DNA from: CTSOIL-112 sp964293815
GTDB lineage: Bacteria; Pseudomonadota; Gammaproteobacteria; Burkholderiales; Burkholderiaceae
Direction of reading: 5' to 3'
Assembly (NCBI GenBank): GCA_964293815.1
Contig: CAXYYC010000015.1
Location: 1-55,957, forward strand
Length of the DNA: 55,957 nt
This document shows positions 8,052 to 17,243 of this stretch, piece by piece. The first letter of the stretch is position 1. Each line of letters begins with the position of its first letter. Below the pieces are notes generated by a model. It had not been told where the DNA came from and ran no database searches. It saw nothing but the letters and a program-made list of their open reading frames with translations. Position numbers and translations under genes: made by a program.

Positions 8052-8941
8052 ACCCCCGCTCCTTGATCTGCTTGCTCAATCATCGGCTCCATTTGCACCG
8101 TGGCATTGGGCAAAGGTTGCGCGTTCACAGTTTTTGCCCTATCCTCGCGCAACTCCTGCAAAGCCTGCAAACAATACAAACTATACGCCAAGCCGCAATA
8201 GGTGAATAATGCCGTAAAGGTCAACACCGACAAAATAGCCGTCACAGGCAACAAAGCCAACCCCAGTACCGAGCCAACCCACACAAAAGTAGGCAGCGCA
8301 CCCAGTAAAGTCACCGCCACACCCAACAAAAATAAATTCATATTATGCTGTTTGGCAATGGTTTCGAACTCCTCATGTGTCGCATGATCGGCCAACGCAT
8401 CCAGCGTAAACACCTTCTGATTGTAGCGCGCGATAATTCCACCATGAATCAGCGCACCCGCACCTGCGAGCACATACGCTGGCACAGAAAGCAGCCAAAA
8501 GAAAGCGAACCAAAAGGTCCATTTCATCGTATGCCAAATGGATTGCCAAGTGGATAATTTACCCTCTCGATGCAAATTCGGGAAATAGCGACTGGCTACC
8601 AAGCGATTGATGTGGCTCATACCAAACACGCTGATCAGCACCATCGCCCAGATCACGGTTAACACCACAAACAGCACCGCCGTGAACATGAAGGCAAAAA
8701 ATCCCATCAGCCCATTGAGCGCCATTTCCCACCAATTGCTACCACTCCATTGACCATCAATCCAGCTTTGCGCCCGCGTCATGGCAGCACGAATATCATC
8801 CCCCCAGACCAATCCCACAACCAGCATAATCAGCAACCAAAACAGTGCCGACAATAACGCGGGTTTCCAAATCAATAGCCAAACGCGTGGCGAAAACATT
8901 AAAGTCAACGCACGCGTTAACGCCTGTACTACACGAGCCAT
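8048..8941 (-). CDS. EI24/CysZ-like integral membrane protein
   Basis: 297-residue inner-membrane protein with about six hydrophobic spans, of the EI24 domain family that includes the sulfate transporter CysZ. Typical pieces are an N-terminal ARVVQALTRAL helix, long hydrophobic runs at about 25-45, 85-120 and 150-175, and two C-terminal spans from about 205 to 265. Start 8941 is chosen over an ATG nine codons upstream because AGGAG lies about seven bases before it. It is the first gene of a two-gene unit with the CinA-like gene. No cysteine genes are nearby, so a sulfate role is not supported by context. Confidence 0.75.
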   Translation of the reverse strand: MARVVQALTRALTLMFSPRVWLLIWKPALLSALFWLLIMLVVGLVWGDDIRAAMTRAQSWIDGQWSGSNWWEMALNGLMGFFAFMFTAVLFVVLTVIWAMVLISVFGMSHINRLVASRYFPNLHREGKLSTWQSIWHTMKWTFWFAFFWLLSVPAYVLAGAGALIHGGIIARYNQKVFTLDALADHATHEEFETIAKQHNMNLFLLGVAVTLLGALPTFVWVGSVLGLALLPVTAILSVLTFTALFTYCGLAYSLYCLQALQELREDRAKTVNAQPLPNATVQMEPMIEQADQGAGV

Positions 8942-9081
8942 ACAGCCTCTCCTTTTATCCAGCCCCATCCGTTCCAGCGCTCAGGGCGGCGGTTACAACG
9001 ATCATTCATACATTCATATATAGGCAGATTATCACACAAAGCCATCTGGGATAGATGAGCGGATGATGTTTTGACAGGCAT

Positions 9082-9114
9082 AAAAAAACCGTGCGAAATA
9101 GTGTTTCGCACGGT
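9082..9114 (-). terminator. Rho-independent terminator of the maltose transport operon
   Basis: On the minus strand 11-bp arms ACCGTGCGAAA and TTTCGCACGGT are separated by five bases and followed by seven T residues. It lies about 70 bp behind the malK stop. Confidence 0.9.
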
Positions 9115-9183
9115 ACCAATTCTCCATTCGCAGAGCATGATGGAGAACCTGGAGATCAAACTTTTATTCCAATATCAATACAC

Positions 9184-10377
9184 TCAATCGGTTTGCGTCT
9201 GCATCGGTGTACTGCCCACAACACCAGCGACAAACAGCTTGTCCTGAACGGTATCGGTTTTAATGGTACGCGCGCACGCACGACCATCTTCTTTAAACGC
9301 ATGAATCCGACGTGGCTTCAGATACAGCGCGATTTCATCGCCCATTTTGTAGTGACTGTCGCCTGATTGACGCACGGTCACTGTTTCCGCATCTTCGGTC
9401 ACACGCACATACAGGTAGGATGCTTCGCCCAGTTTTTCCAAATATTCCACTTTGCCGTGAATCACGTTTTCGGTTTCGTCGGTCGCGATGATGACGTGCT
9501 CGGGGCGGATACCGAGTTCAAGCGGTGCGCCTTTTGGCAAACCAACGGCATTCACGCGTACTTGAAATGATTTACCAGCCACATCAACGGTCGCCTCATT
9601 TGGCTCTGCGTGAATCAATTTGCCCGGAATAAAATTCATTTTGGGTGAGCCGATGAAGCCAGCCACGAATTTATTCACAGGGAAATGGTATAACTCCAAT
9701 GGTGCGCCAAACTGCGCCACCGAGCCATCTTTGCGCACCGCGTCACCCGCATTGAGCAACACGATTTTATCGGCCAAAGTCATCGCCTCTACCTGATCGT
9801 GCGTCACATAAATCATGCTGGCGTTCAAGTTTTCGTGCAGGCGCGCGATTTCGATCCGAGTTTGTACGCGCAACGCCGCGTCCAAGTTTGACAACGGTTC
9901 GTCAAACAAAAACACATCTGGATTACGCACAATCGCACGGCCAATCGCCACGCGCTGACGCTGACCACCGGAGAGTTCTTTTGGCAGTCGATCCAGCAGT
10001 TTGTCCAATTGCAAAATTCGTGCGGCTTCGCTCACTTTTTGATCAATCGTGCTGTTATCCGTTTTGGCAATTTTTAGACCAAAAGCCATATTTTCACGCA
10101 CGGTCATGTGCGGGTACAAGGCATAGCTTTGGAACACCATAGATACGCCACGGTCAGACGGCGCTTTTTCATTCATGCGTTTACCGCCAATGTGTAGATC
10201 ACCGCTGGTGATGTCTTCCAAGCCGGCGATCATGCGCAGTAAGGTGGATTTGCCGCAGCCAGATGGCCCGACAAACACGCAAAATTCGCCCTCACCGATA
10301 TGCAGATTCACATCCTGAATCGTGTTCGGGTTATTGCCATATTTTTTGTTAACGTTCTTTAAGAGAATTTCTGCCAT
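9184..10377 (-). CDS. malK: maltose/alpha-glucoside ABC transporter ATP-binding protein (MalK/UgpC family)
   Basis: Cytoplasmic ATPase that drives the MalF-MalG channel. 397 residues: Walker A GPSGCGKST (about 38-46), Q-loop region MVFQSYALYPHMTV, ABC signature LSGGQRQR (about 135), Walker B VFLFDEPLSNLD and switch His in YVTHDQVEA. The C-terminal 150 residues form the regulatory TOBE/OB domain (GIRPEHVI near 295). AAAGGAG lies before the start. It is the last gene of the operon, after the alpha-glucosidase. Sequence alone does not separate MalK from the glycerol-phosphate ATPase UgpC; the neighbours argue for maltose or maltodextrin. Confidence 0.85.
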   Translation of the reverse strand: MAEILLKNVNKKYGNNPNTIQDVNLHIGEGEFCVFVGPSGCGKSTLLRMIAGLEDITSGDLHIGGKRMNEKAPSDRGVSMVFQSYALYPHMTVRENMAFGLKIAKTDNSTIDQKVSEAARILQLDKLLDRLPKELSGGQRQRVAIGRAIVRNPDVFLFDEPLSNLDAALRVQTRIEIARLHENLNASMIYVTHDQVEAMTLADKIVLLNAGDAVRKDGSVAQFGAPLELYHFPVNKFVAGFIGSPKMNFIPGKLIHAEPNEATVDVAGKSFQVRVNAVGLPKGAPLELGIRPEHVIIATDETENVIHGKVEYLEKLGEASYLYVRVTEDAETVTVRQSGDSHYKMGDEIALYLKPRRIHAFKEDGRACARTIKTDTVQDKLFVAGVVGSTPMQTQTD

Positions 10378-10389
10378 TTTGATCTCCTT

Positions 10390-12123
10390 TTATTGTTTCG
10401 CCTTGGTAACATCCACCCATGCAAATAGGGTTTGCCACGGCGATAGTTGTAAATCTTGAGTTGGGATGGTTTTCAGGATATCCTGCTCCGCCTGAATGCT
10501 TTGTATTGCTTGTTGGGTTATTGCCTGAGTTATTTGCTGAGTTATTTCTTGCGGTACTTGCGCCATTGATTGAATGACGCAGTCTTGCGGTAAAGCATAG
10601 TCACATGCCTGATCGGATAGGTTGAACACGCACAGCAAGCGTTGTGCCCCATCGCTACGAACAAAGGCAAACACCTGCTCATCCGGTGGCAAAAATTCAA
10701 TCGCACCCGACCATAAAATCGGCATAGCGCGACGAACGTCAAACCAACAACGGTAAAAATTGAGCAAGCTATTCGGGTCTTGATCCTGTTCGCTGACCGC
10801 GCGCGCAATATGTTCCGACGCGACGGGTAACCACGGTTTGCCGGTCGAAAATCCAGCGTTCGGACTGCTTGCATCCCAAACCATCGGTGTGCGACAACCA
10901 TCACGCCCGCCTTCTTCCGGCCACATGCTGATGCCATAAGGGTCTTGCAATTGCTCAAACGACAATTTGGCCTCGGTCAATCCCAGCTCTTCGCCTTGAT
11001 AAAAGCACGGACTGCCGCGCAAAGTCATCAGCAACGACGCATACAAGCGCAAAGCACGCGGGTCTTCACTCCAACGGCTGGCTACGCGTTTCACATCATG
11101 GTTGGCAAAAGACCAACATGCCCAACCATCACGCACTGCGTGCTCAAACTCGGTAAACGTGCGATAAAAATAATCCGCTGAGTTTTGCTCGGCCAACAGA
11201 CTGAATGAATAAGCGGTATGCAGCTTGTCACCGCCTCCTGTGTATTGCGCTTGCAATACCAGCGGATGTTCGTCACCAATTTCACCGATCGTGGTGATAC
11301 CCGGATACTCATTCAACACTGCGCGAAATTCCCGCAAAAACTCGAGATTTTCAGGCTGTGATTTGTCGTACAAATGAGTTTGCCAGCTATACGGATTGTT
11401 TGGCACAACCCCGCTATCATTGCATATCGGACGACCTCGACCTGGATTGTCGCGCAGTTGCACGTCATGGATATAGAAATTCACGGTATCCAAGCGGAAC
11501 CCATCCACGCCAATGTCCAACCAAAATCGTGCCGCATCAAACAAGGCTTGACACACTTGCGGATGATGCAAATTCAAATCTGGCTGGCTGGTCAAAAAAT
11601 TGTGGAAATAATACTGTTCACGTTTGGAGTCCCACTGCCATGCGCTACCTATGAAAATCGACAGCCAGTTATTGGGGACAGAGCCATCTGATTTGGCATC
11701 TGCCCACACATACCAATCGGCTTTTGGATTATCACGACTTTGGCGCGACTCTTTGAACCACGGATGTTGATCCGAGGTATGGCTCAACACCTGATCGATA
11801 ATCACGCGCAGACCCAACTCGTGCGCCCGCGCCACCAGTTTTTTAAAATCATCCAGAGTGCCAAACATCGGATCAACATCACAATAATCCGAAACGTCGT
11901 AACCGAAATCCTTCATAGGTGACGTAAAAAATGGTGACAACCAAATCGCATCCACGCCCAAATCCGCCACATACGGCAATCGTTCGATGATCCCTTTTAG
12001 ATCACCGATACCATCACCGTTGCTGTCCTGATAGGAGCGCGGATAAATCTGGTAAATACTCGCACCGCGCCACCATTCAAGATTTTTGACGTTATCAGGA
12101 TGTTGCAAAAATTGTTTTGGCAT
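10390..12123 (-). CDS. GH13 alpha-glucosidase (GH13_23-like)
   Basis: Retaining glycoside hydrolase that releases glucose from maltose and short maltodextrins; no signal peptide, so cytoplasmic. 577 residues with the (beta/alpha)8 barrel and a C-terminal beta domain. Visible motifs: GASIYQIYPRSYQDSNGDGI at 19-38, DQVLSHTS, nucleophile Asp in GFRLDTVNF, acid/base Glu in TIGEIGDE and the transition-state Asp in FANHDVKR. GH13_23 enzymes share the DQVLSHTS variant. The C-terminal domain contains a run rich in Gln, Ile and Thr (about 522-540) coded by 12-bp tandem repeats, perhaps a recent expansion. A strong AGGAG precedes the start. It lies inside the transport operon, 11 bp from malG, which makes it the hydrolytic route for imported sugar. 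Confidence 0.88.
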   Translation of the reverse strand: MPKQFLQHPDNVKNLEWWRGASIYQIYPRSYQDSNGDGIGDLKGIIERLPYVADLGVDAIWLSPFFTSPMKDFGYDVSDYCDVDPMFGTLDDFKKLVARAHELGLRVIIDQVLSHTSDQHPWFKESRQSRDNPKADWYVWADAKSDGSVPNNWLSIFIGSAWQWDSKREQYYFHNFLTSQPDLNLHHPQVCQALFDAARFWLDIGVDGFRLDTVNFYIHDVQLRDNPGRGRPICNDSGVVPNNPYSWQTHLYDKSQPENLEFLREFRAVLNEYPGITTIGEIGDEHPLVLQAQYTGGGDKLHTAYSFSLLAEQNSADYFYRTFTEFEHAVRDGWACWSFANHDVKRVASRWSEDPRALRLYASLLMTLRGSPCFYQGEELGLTEAKLSFEQLQDPYGISMWPEEGGRDGCRTPMVWDASSPNAGFSTGKPWLPVASEHIARAVSEQDQDPNSLLNFYRCWFDVRRAMPILWSGAIEFLPPDEQVFAFVRSDGAQRLLCVFNLSDQACDYALPQDCVIQSMAQVPQEITQQITQAITQQAIQSIQAEQDILKTIPTQDLQLSPWQTLFAWVDVTKAKQ

Positions 12124-12134
12124 ATTTGCTCCTG

Positions 12135-12977
12135 TTAACCTTTCACCGCACCACTGGTTAAGCCAGAAACAATTTTACGCTGCAACAGTAATACCATCAG
12201 TACCAGAGGCAAAGTGACGATCACCGAAGCAGCCATCAACTTACCCCACGGCAATTCTTGCGAACTTGCACCACCGCCAATCAATGAAATCGCCACCGGT
12301 ACGGTACGCTGCGCATCGTCGTTCACGAAAGTCAAAGCAAACAAGAACTCATTCCACGCTGCCACAAACGCCAGCAAACCGGTTGAAACCAAGGCAGGCC
12401 ACATCAACGGCATAAACACATCCTTGATGATGCGCCACGGCGTACAACCATCCATGATCGCAGCCTCTTCGATTTCCTTCGGCAGATCGCGAATGAACGT
12501 AGTCAATACCCAAACGGTAAACGGTAAGGTAAAAATCAAGTAAGGCAATACCAGCCCCATACTCTTATTGTACAAACCAAAAGTACGCATCATTTCAAAC
12601 ATACCGGCCAAAACCGCCACCTGAGGGAACATCGACACCGCCAAAATAGCGATGAGCAATATGCCGCGTCCTTTAAACTGCACCCGTCCCAAAGCATACG
12701 CTGCCGTCACACCCAAAAACAACGACACCGCCACCACAGAGATGGACACCATCAATGAATTGATGATATTGAGCCAAAACGGCTGATCGCTGTTGGCAAA
12801 AATAGCCTTGTAGTTGGCAAAACTCAAGCCCGTATTAACCACCTCGGTCACATCGTACAAAGCATTGCCGGTTAACATAGAAGACAAAATCGCGTAGCCG
12901 AATGGGAACAGCGAAAACACCACAATCCCCGCCACCAACAGCCAAAATAATACGCGCCAAAAAATCGACTTAGGCAT
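12135..12977 (-). CDS. malG: maltose ABC transporter permease MalG
   Basis: Inner-membrane subunit of a CUT1-type sugar importer, 280 residues with six spans. The N-terminus MPKSIFWRVLFWLLVAGIVV is the first span, and the cytoplasmic EAA loop EEIEEAAIMDGCTPWRIIKD (about 167-186), which contacts MalK, is well formed. The end FVAAWNEFLFALTFV and the basic tail QRKIVSGLTSGAVKG are typical of MalG. The start has AAGGAG. It lies 67 bp downstream of malF and 11 bp upstream of the alpha-glucosidase gene in one transcript. Confidence 0.9.
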   Translation of the reverse strand: MPKSIFWRVLFWLLVAGIVVFSLFPFGYAILSSMLTGNALYDVTEVVNTGLSFANYKAIFANSDQPFWLNIINSLMVSISVVAVSLFLGVTAAYALGRVQFKGRGILLIAILAVSMFPQVAVLAGMFEMMRTFGLYNKSMGLVLPYLIFTLPFTVWVLTTFIRDLPKEIEEAAIMDGCTPWRIIKDVFMPLMWPALVSTGLLAFVAAWNEFLFALTFVNDDAQRTVPVAISLIGGGASSQELPWGKLMAASVIVTLPLVLMVLLLQRKIVSGLTSGAVKG

Positions 12978-13044
12978 CAGAGCCTCCTTACAAAATGTTT
13001 ATTTCACATCACAAAAAAAACTTCGAACCAAGCTCAAAAACCAT

Positions 13045-13962
13045 TTAATTATTGGCATTGGTTCGTGTGAGTTTCATATAAATCAAGGTACAAGCCGCAA
13101 TGATTAAAAACAGCACCGTCGAAGCCGCAGATCCCTCGCCCGCATAACCATTGGCAATCAGTTTTTCACGGACAAAGCCAGACATACTGATGGTCTGCTC
13201 ATTGGTACCGGTCATAATGTAGATCACGTCGAACACGCGCAATGCGTCCAGCAAGCGGAAAATCACCGCCACCAGCAGCGCCGGTTTGATCAACGGCAAT
13301 GTCACTTTGAAAAACACTTTGACGGGATGGACACCATCGACCTTAGCCGCCTCATAGCAATCTTTGGGCAACATTTGCAAAGCCGCCAAGATCAACAAAG
13401 CCATGAACGGCGTGGTTTTCCACACATCGGCGATCAATACCGAGAGCATCGGATAATCGGTGGTGAACGCAATACGTTCAAATCCCAGCCACACCAAAAA
13501 TAGATTAATAATCCCGAATTGCTGTTGCAACATCCAGTCCCACATTTTGGCTGACACGATGGTCGGAATCGCCCACGGCACCAAAACCGCCGTACGCACC
13601 AGACCGCGACCTTTGAACTCAGCATTGAGTACCAAAGCCACCGCCAGACCAAAGATGGTTTCCAAAGTCACTGAAACGATTGCGAAAAAGAAGGTATTTT
13701 TAATCGCTCCCCACCAAGCGGGGCTGATCAAATCTTTACCGGTAAAGAACAAACCATATTCGCCAATATAGTTGTCCAAGCCAACGAATTTAACATCCGG
13801 ACCGGTCATCATATCGATCTTGGCATCAGTCAAGCTGAGCCAAATCGTCCGTGCTAACGGCCAAACAGCGACCATCAGCAATACAACGAGCATAGGTGCC
13901 AAAAAAATCCAAGCACTGCGCACGCGTTGCTTATTTAATTCTGTTTGTTGTGTAGTTGCCAT
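13045..13962 (-). CDS. malF: maltose ABC transporter permease MalF
   Basis: Partner permease of MalG, 305 residues and about six spans; it lacks the large periplasmic P2 domain of enterobacterial MalF, as short CUT1 permeases do. The region WLSLTDAKIDMMTGPDVKF is the conserved loop after span 1, and the EAA motif is CYEAAKVDGVHPVKVFFKV (about 201-219). Start 13962 follows GGGAG by seven bases. The gene is 180 bp downstream of malE with a strong terminator hairpin in between, so its expression is probably a fraction of that of malE. Confidence 0.9.
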   Translation of the reverse strand: MATTQQTELNKQRVRSAWIFLAPMLVVLLMVAVWPLARTIWLSLTDAKIDMMTGPDVKFVGLDNYIGEYGLFFTGKDLISPAWWGAIKNTFFFAIVSVTLETIFGLAVALVLNAEFKGRGLVRTAVLVPWAIPTIVSAKMWDWMLQQQFGIINLFLVWLGFERIAFTTDYPMLSVLIADVWKTTPFMALLILAALQMLPKDCYEAAKVDGVHPVKVFFKVTLPLIKPALLVAVIFRLLDALRVFDVIYIMTGTNEQTISMSGFVREKLIANGYAGEGSAASTVLFLIIAACTLIYMKLTRTNANN

Positions 13963-14096
13963 GTAGTGTCTCCCAAATGGGGTGCATCATCTGCCGTATG
14001 CATCCGATCAAAGTACAATCCTTTAATCTTCAATCAATACGACATGAATTAAGCGCTACGCTCACCCAATATCATTCACAAACCAATGCATTGGGT

Positions 14097-14131
14097 AAAA
14101 AAATGCCAAACCCTGTAAAAGGATTTGGCAT
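14097..14131 (-). terminator. intra-operon terminator between malE and malF
   Basis: On the minus strand, 12 bases after the malE stop, arms ATGCCAAATCC and GGGTTTGGCAT pair fully (one G-U) around TTTTACA and are followed by six T residues. It probably allows only partial read-through, giving an excess of binding protein over permease. Confidence 0.75.
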
Positions 14132-14142
14132 CTGCACTCAAA

Positions 14143-15465
14143 TTACCATTTGTCGCCGCGACGGATTTTGGTCAAATCTTCTTCCAGTTTTTTGACCGCA
14201 TCAGCACCAGACGCTTTGCCGCTCAATACAGAAGACGCAGAGTTCCAGATCGCTGCAGATACTTCATTGTATTTATCGCCGGTTACAGTTGCAGGACGAG
14301 CCACCGCATTGGTGAACACATCATACAAGTCGCCGAAGAACGGAGCTGCTTTTAATACATCCGCATCTTTGTACAACTCAGGGATAGTTGGATTGTAAGA
14401 ACCTTCAATCGCGCGTTGTTTTTGGATTTCAGGGCTGGTCAAGAACATCACCAAATCAGCCGCTTCTTTCGGATGTTTGGAATACTTAGGTACAGCCAAT
14501 TGCCAGCCGCCCAAAGTCGCCGCTGATTTACCATCCGGACCGGCTGGTAATGCAGAAACCGCAACTTTACCTTTGACTTTGCTGTCATCTTTTTGCATCA
14601 GCGACCAAGCATACGGCCAGTTACGCATAAATACAGCATTACCGTTTTGGAAGATACCGCGCGCTTCTTCTTCACCGCCGTTCAATACGCTTTTCGGAGA
14701 AATCACACCCACCCATTTGGCCGCCGCATCGAATGCTGCTGCTGTTTTCGGATTATTCGCACTGATTTTGCCATCTGGATCCACGAATGAACCGCCACCA
14801 AAGCTCGCAGACCATTCCAACGCATCGCAGGTCAAGCCTTCATACGCTTTACCTTGGAAAACGAAACCTTGCATGTCTTTATTACCCGCTGCACGTTCGC
14901 CATCCTGAACTTTTTGTGCAGCAGCGGCCATTTCATCCCAAGTTTTAGGCGCAGTGAGTTTATATTTTTCCAACAAGTCTTTACGGTAGTACAACAAGCC
15001 GGCATCAGTGAACCAAGGCATTGCCAGTAATTTACCATCGATGGTGTTATTCGCTACGATTGCAGGGAAGTGTTTGGCTTCTATACCATTGGTGTATGGT
15101 TTCAAATCCAACAAATGATTTTTGAGAACACCCGGCCAAACCACGTCCACCATCACCACGTCCAGATCAGATGAACCAGCGCCGAACTGCTGACGGAACA
15201 GAGCCAAAATATCGGTGCTTGAGTTAGGCGCAGTAAACAGCTTAACTTTATTGCCGGTTTTTTGTGACCAAGCATCGGTCAATTTTTTACACATTTCAAA
15301 ATCTTGACCGACTGAACCACACGAAATGGTTAACTCAACCGGACCGGCTTTGCCATCTGCTGGTGCAGCGGCTGCTTTCGGCGCTTCTTTACTGCCACCA
15401 CCACATGCAGCCAAAACCAATGTTGCACCCGCTACCAAAGCCATTTTTTTCATATCAAAAGTCAT
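14143..15465 (-). CDS. malE: maltose/maltodextrin ABC transporter substrate-binding lipoprotein
   Basis: Extracytoplasmic sugar-binding protein, 440 residues, of the bacterial extracellular solute-binding family 1. A short signal peptide MKKMALVAGATLVLAAC ends in a lipobox (LAAC), so the mature protein should be lipid-anchored, unusual beside the soluble MalE of enterobacteria but common elsewhere. Body motifs include WSQKTGNKVKLF, the hinge-region run TWDEMAAAAQKV and FMRNWPYAWSLMQ (ligand aromatic residues). ATG at 15465 fits AGGAG six bases upstream; an ATG two codons earlier would abut the ribosome binding site. It is first in the operon. A LacI-type operator candidate lies about 140 bp upstream. 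Maltose is inferred from the metabolic neighbours. Confidence 0.88.
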   Translation of the reverse strand: MTFDMKKMALVAGATLVLAACGGGSKEAPKAAAAPADGKAGPVELTISCGSVGQDFEMCKKLTDAWSQKTGNKVKLFTAPNSSTDILALFRQQFGAGSSDLDVVMVDVVWPGVLKNHLLDLKPYTNGIEAKHFPAIVANNTIDGKLLAMPWFTDAGLLYYRKDLLEKYKLTAPKTWDEMAAAAQKVQDGERAAGNKDMQGFVFQGKAYEGLTCDALEWSASFGGGSFVDPDGKISANNPKTAAAFDAAAKWVGVISPKSVLNGGEEEARGIFQNGNAVFMRNWPYAWSLMQKDDSKVKGKVAVSALPAGPDGKSAATLGGWQLAVPKYSKHPKEAADLVMFLTSPEIQKQRAIEGSYNPTIPELYKDADVLKAAPFFGDLYDVFTNAVARPATVTGDKYNEVSAAIWNSASSVLSGKASGADAVKKLEEDLTKIRRGDKW

Positions 15466-15600
15466 TATCATCTCCTGGAATAAGACTTTTGCACAACCAA
15501 ACTACTGAAGCATGCTCTTAAAATCTCCTAACTGCCTGCATCAATCATTTAAAATCGCGCAAAACCCTTGGAACTAATACAGCATATCTCACTACCCTCG

Positions 15601-15614
15601 TGTAATCGTTTGCA
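15601..15614. promoter_or_regulatory. LacI-family operator candidate upstream of malE
   Basis: TGTAATCGTTTGCA is an imperfect 14-bp palindrome with a central CG, the shape bound by many LacI/CcpA-type repressors. It agrees with the sites at 15824 and 21430 in the pattern TGNAAN-YG-NTTNCN. Confidence 0.55.
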
Positions 15615-15823
15615 AAAAAATGTAAAAAAATATAAAGTTTTTTACACAAAGCGTACACAAGTTACAACAACTCTATACTTGTAATTAGCAAAAGTCAACA
15701 TAAAACATAGACACTTTATGAAATTTGGTTCATAATCAGCCGCACATGTCAAGCACTGTTTTGGCCTGTGAGGGGTTTTAGAAACCATTAAAAAAATAAA
15801 AATCTTTTTTATTTTCATTTATT

Positions 15824-15837
15824 TGGAACCGGTTTCT
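15824..15837. promoter_or_regulatory. LacI-family operator candidate upstream of the porin gene
   Basis: TGGAACCGGTTTCT contains the perfect palindrome AACCGGTT and lies over the -35-like hexamer, about 37 bp before the porin start. It is the porin-side member of the three-site set. Confidence 0.5.
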
Positions 15838-15873
15838 GAAACACAGTATGACTTTTATTACAAGAGGAGCATC

Positions 15874-16860
15874 ATGAAACACAAATATTTATCTCTGGCA
15901 GTTTTGAGTTTGTTCAGTGGCATGACTATGGCCGCAACCAGCGTCACTTTGTACGGTACAGCAGAAATCGCTTACCGCGACCAAACTGGTGACAGCTTGA
16001 GCTTGCGTCAAGACGCAGCAGGCGAATCTCGCTTGGGCGTTAAAGGTCAAGAAGACTTGGGCAATGGTACTGCCGCCTTCTTCCAATTGGAATCTCGTTA
16101 CAATTTGGATACCGGTGCGAATACAGGTACTGCCGCTGGCACAGGTTTCTTTGACGAAAAATCTGTAGTTGGTTTGAGCTTTGCCAATGGCACGCACAAA
16201 GTGTACTTCGGTAAATCTGGCTCTCCAATCGACCGTATCGGTAACGACATCGGTCACTTGGCGAATGGTCAAAGCGTGTACTACTCTATGGGTGGCTGGC
16301 GCAATGGTGCGTTCTATGACTATTCTGCGAACGGTTTGGCAGTGAATGCCGCTGTTACCACTAAAGGCGGTGCATTTGCACCTCCAGCAGTTGCTACTAC
16401 TGAAGGCGCTGCTGGTGAAAAATCAGCATACGGTTTGTCTGCTCGTTATGACGCTGCTAACTGGTACTTGGGTGGTGCTTGGCAAGCTGACAACGATGTT
16501 AATGCTAAAGGCTCAGGCGTGAAAAACGAATGGTTGGTTACTACTGGTGTGAAATTTAACCCAGTTGCGGTTGGTGCGTCTTACGCAAAAGCCAAAGGTT
16601 ACAACGGCGTAAAAGGTCAAAAAATCCAAGCGCACATCTCTGCTGATGTAACTGCCAATGACAAAGTGTTCGTTACTTACGGTAACTGGAACAAGAAAAC
16701 CAACGGTGTATCAAGTGAAAAAGGCAACAAATACGGTTTAGGCTACGTTCACTCTTTGAGCAAACGTACCAGCGCATTTGCAGGCGTAGCACGTGTTAAA
16801 GACAGCATCGCAAATACCAGCTACACCGACTGGGATGTTGGCGTTAAACACACATTCTAA
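15874..16860 (+). CDS. general porin, Gram-negative Porin_4 type
   Basis: Outer-membrane trimeric beta-barrel of 328 residues. A signal peptide (MKHKYLSLAVLSLFSG, cut after MTMAA) precedes TSVTLYGTAEIAYRDQTG, the classic first strand of betaproteobacterial porins. Further family blocks are SRLGVKGQEDLGNGTAAFFQ (about 50-69), KVYFGKSGSPIDRIGND near the constriction loop and the C-terminal strand TDWDVGVKHTF ending in Phe. Start 15874 follows AAGAGGAG. An upstream in-frame ATG would add 17 residues before the signal peptide and is rejected. It lies between the transport and phosphorylase genes and has its own operator candidate, so it probably admits maltodextrins. Confidence 0.9.
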   Translation: MKHKYLSLAVLSLFSGMTMAATSVTLYGTAEIAYRDQTGDSLSLRQDAAGESRLGVKGQEDLGNGTAAFFQLESRYNLDTGANTGTAAGTGFFDEKSVVGLSFANGTHKVYFGKSGSPIDRIGNDIGHLANGQSVYYSMGGWRNGAFYDYSANGLAVNAAVTTKGGAFAPPAVATTEGAAGEKSAYGLSARYDAANWYLGGAWQADNDVNAKGSGVKNEWLVTTGVKFNPVAVGASYAKAKGYNGVKGQKIQAHISADVTANDKVFVTYGNWNKKTNGVSSEKGNKYGLGYVHSLSKRTSAFAGVARVKDSIANTSYTDWDVGVKHTF

Positions 16861-17243
16861 TGATGCACCTCAAATTCTTTGTGTGTTGAATGTTTGAGCG
16901 TTCAGCGGGTTTTGTCCATAAACCCGCAGACACCGCACAAAGCTTGAATATTTGACACCAAAGAATTTGAATTTTTATTTGTCTTTATCTTTATTCTCTT
17001 ATATTCTTACCCGACAGACGGGATCCGCATATGCTAATCACTGTGTTGATCCAAAATGTCGGGATTTTTTTATCTACAAACTAAAACCCATTTTGATCAA
17101 ATTTAGTCACGCTCAAAATCAATCTTAGCCTTTCCGATTCCCAGTAATTGGATAGGATTGTTTTTAAGAATGACTATAGCTCGAACACCATCACCCAACA
17201 AAATATACGCATCCGCGCGATGCCACTGAGCAAAGGATAGGCA
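16861..17243. other. gap between porin and maltose phosphorylase genes
   Basis: 383 bp without a gene. It contains a short hairpin (GCGGGTTT and AAACCCGC, 16905-16927) without a T-run, and a larger terminator-like structure at 17010-17071. No copy of the LacI-type operator was found, so the phosphorylase may depend on read-through or on a different signal. Confidence 0.5.
17010..17071 (+). terminator. possible porin terminator with long loop
   Basis: Arms CCCGACA (17010-17016) and TGTCGGG (17057-17063) are followed by ATTTTTTT. The 40-base loop is long, so the assignment is tentative; it could also act as a leader structure for the downstream gene. Confidence 0.45.

Larger units (their letters stand above)
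15466..15873. promoter_or_regulatory. divergent control region between malE and the porin gene
   Basis: 408 bp without a gene. It is AT-rich in its middle and holds two LacI-type operator candidates (15601-15614 and 15824-15837), one near each divergent gene. For the porin, a -35-like TTGGAA (15823-15828) and -10-like TATGAC (15847-15852) are 18 bp apart, with the operator overlapping the -35. The malE promoter could not be placed with confidence. Confidence 0.6.
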
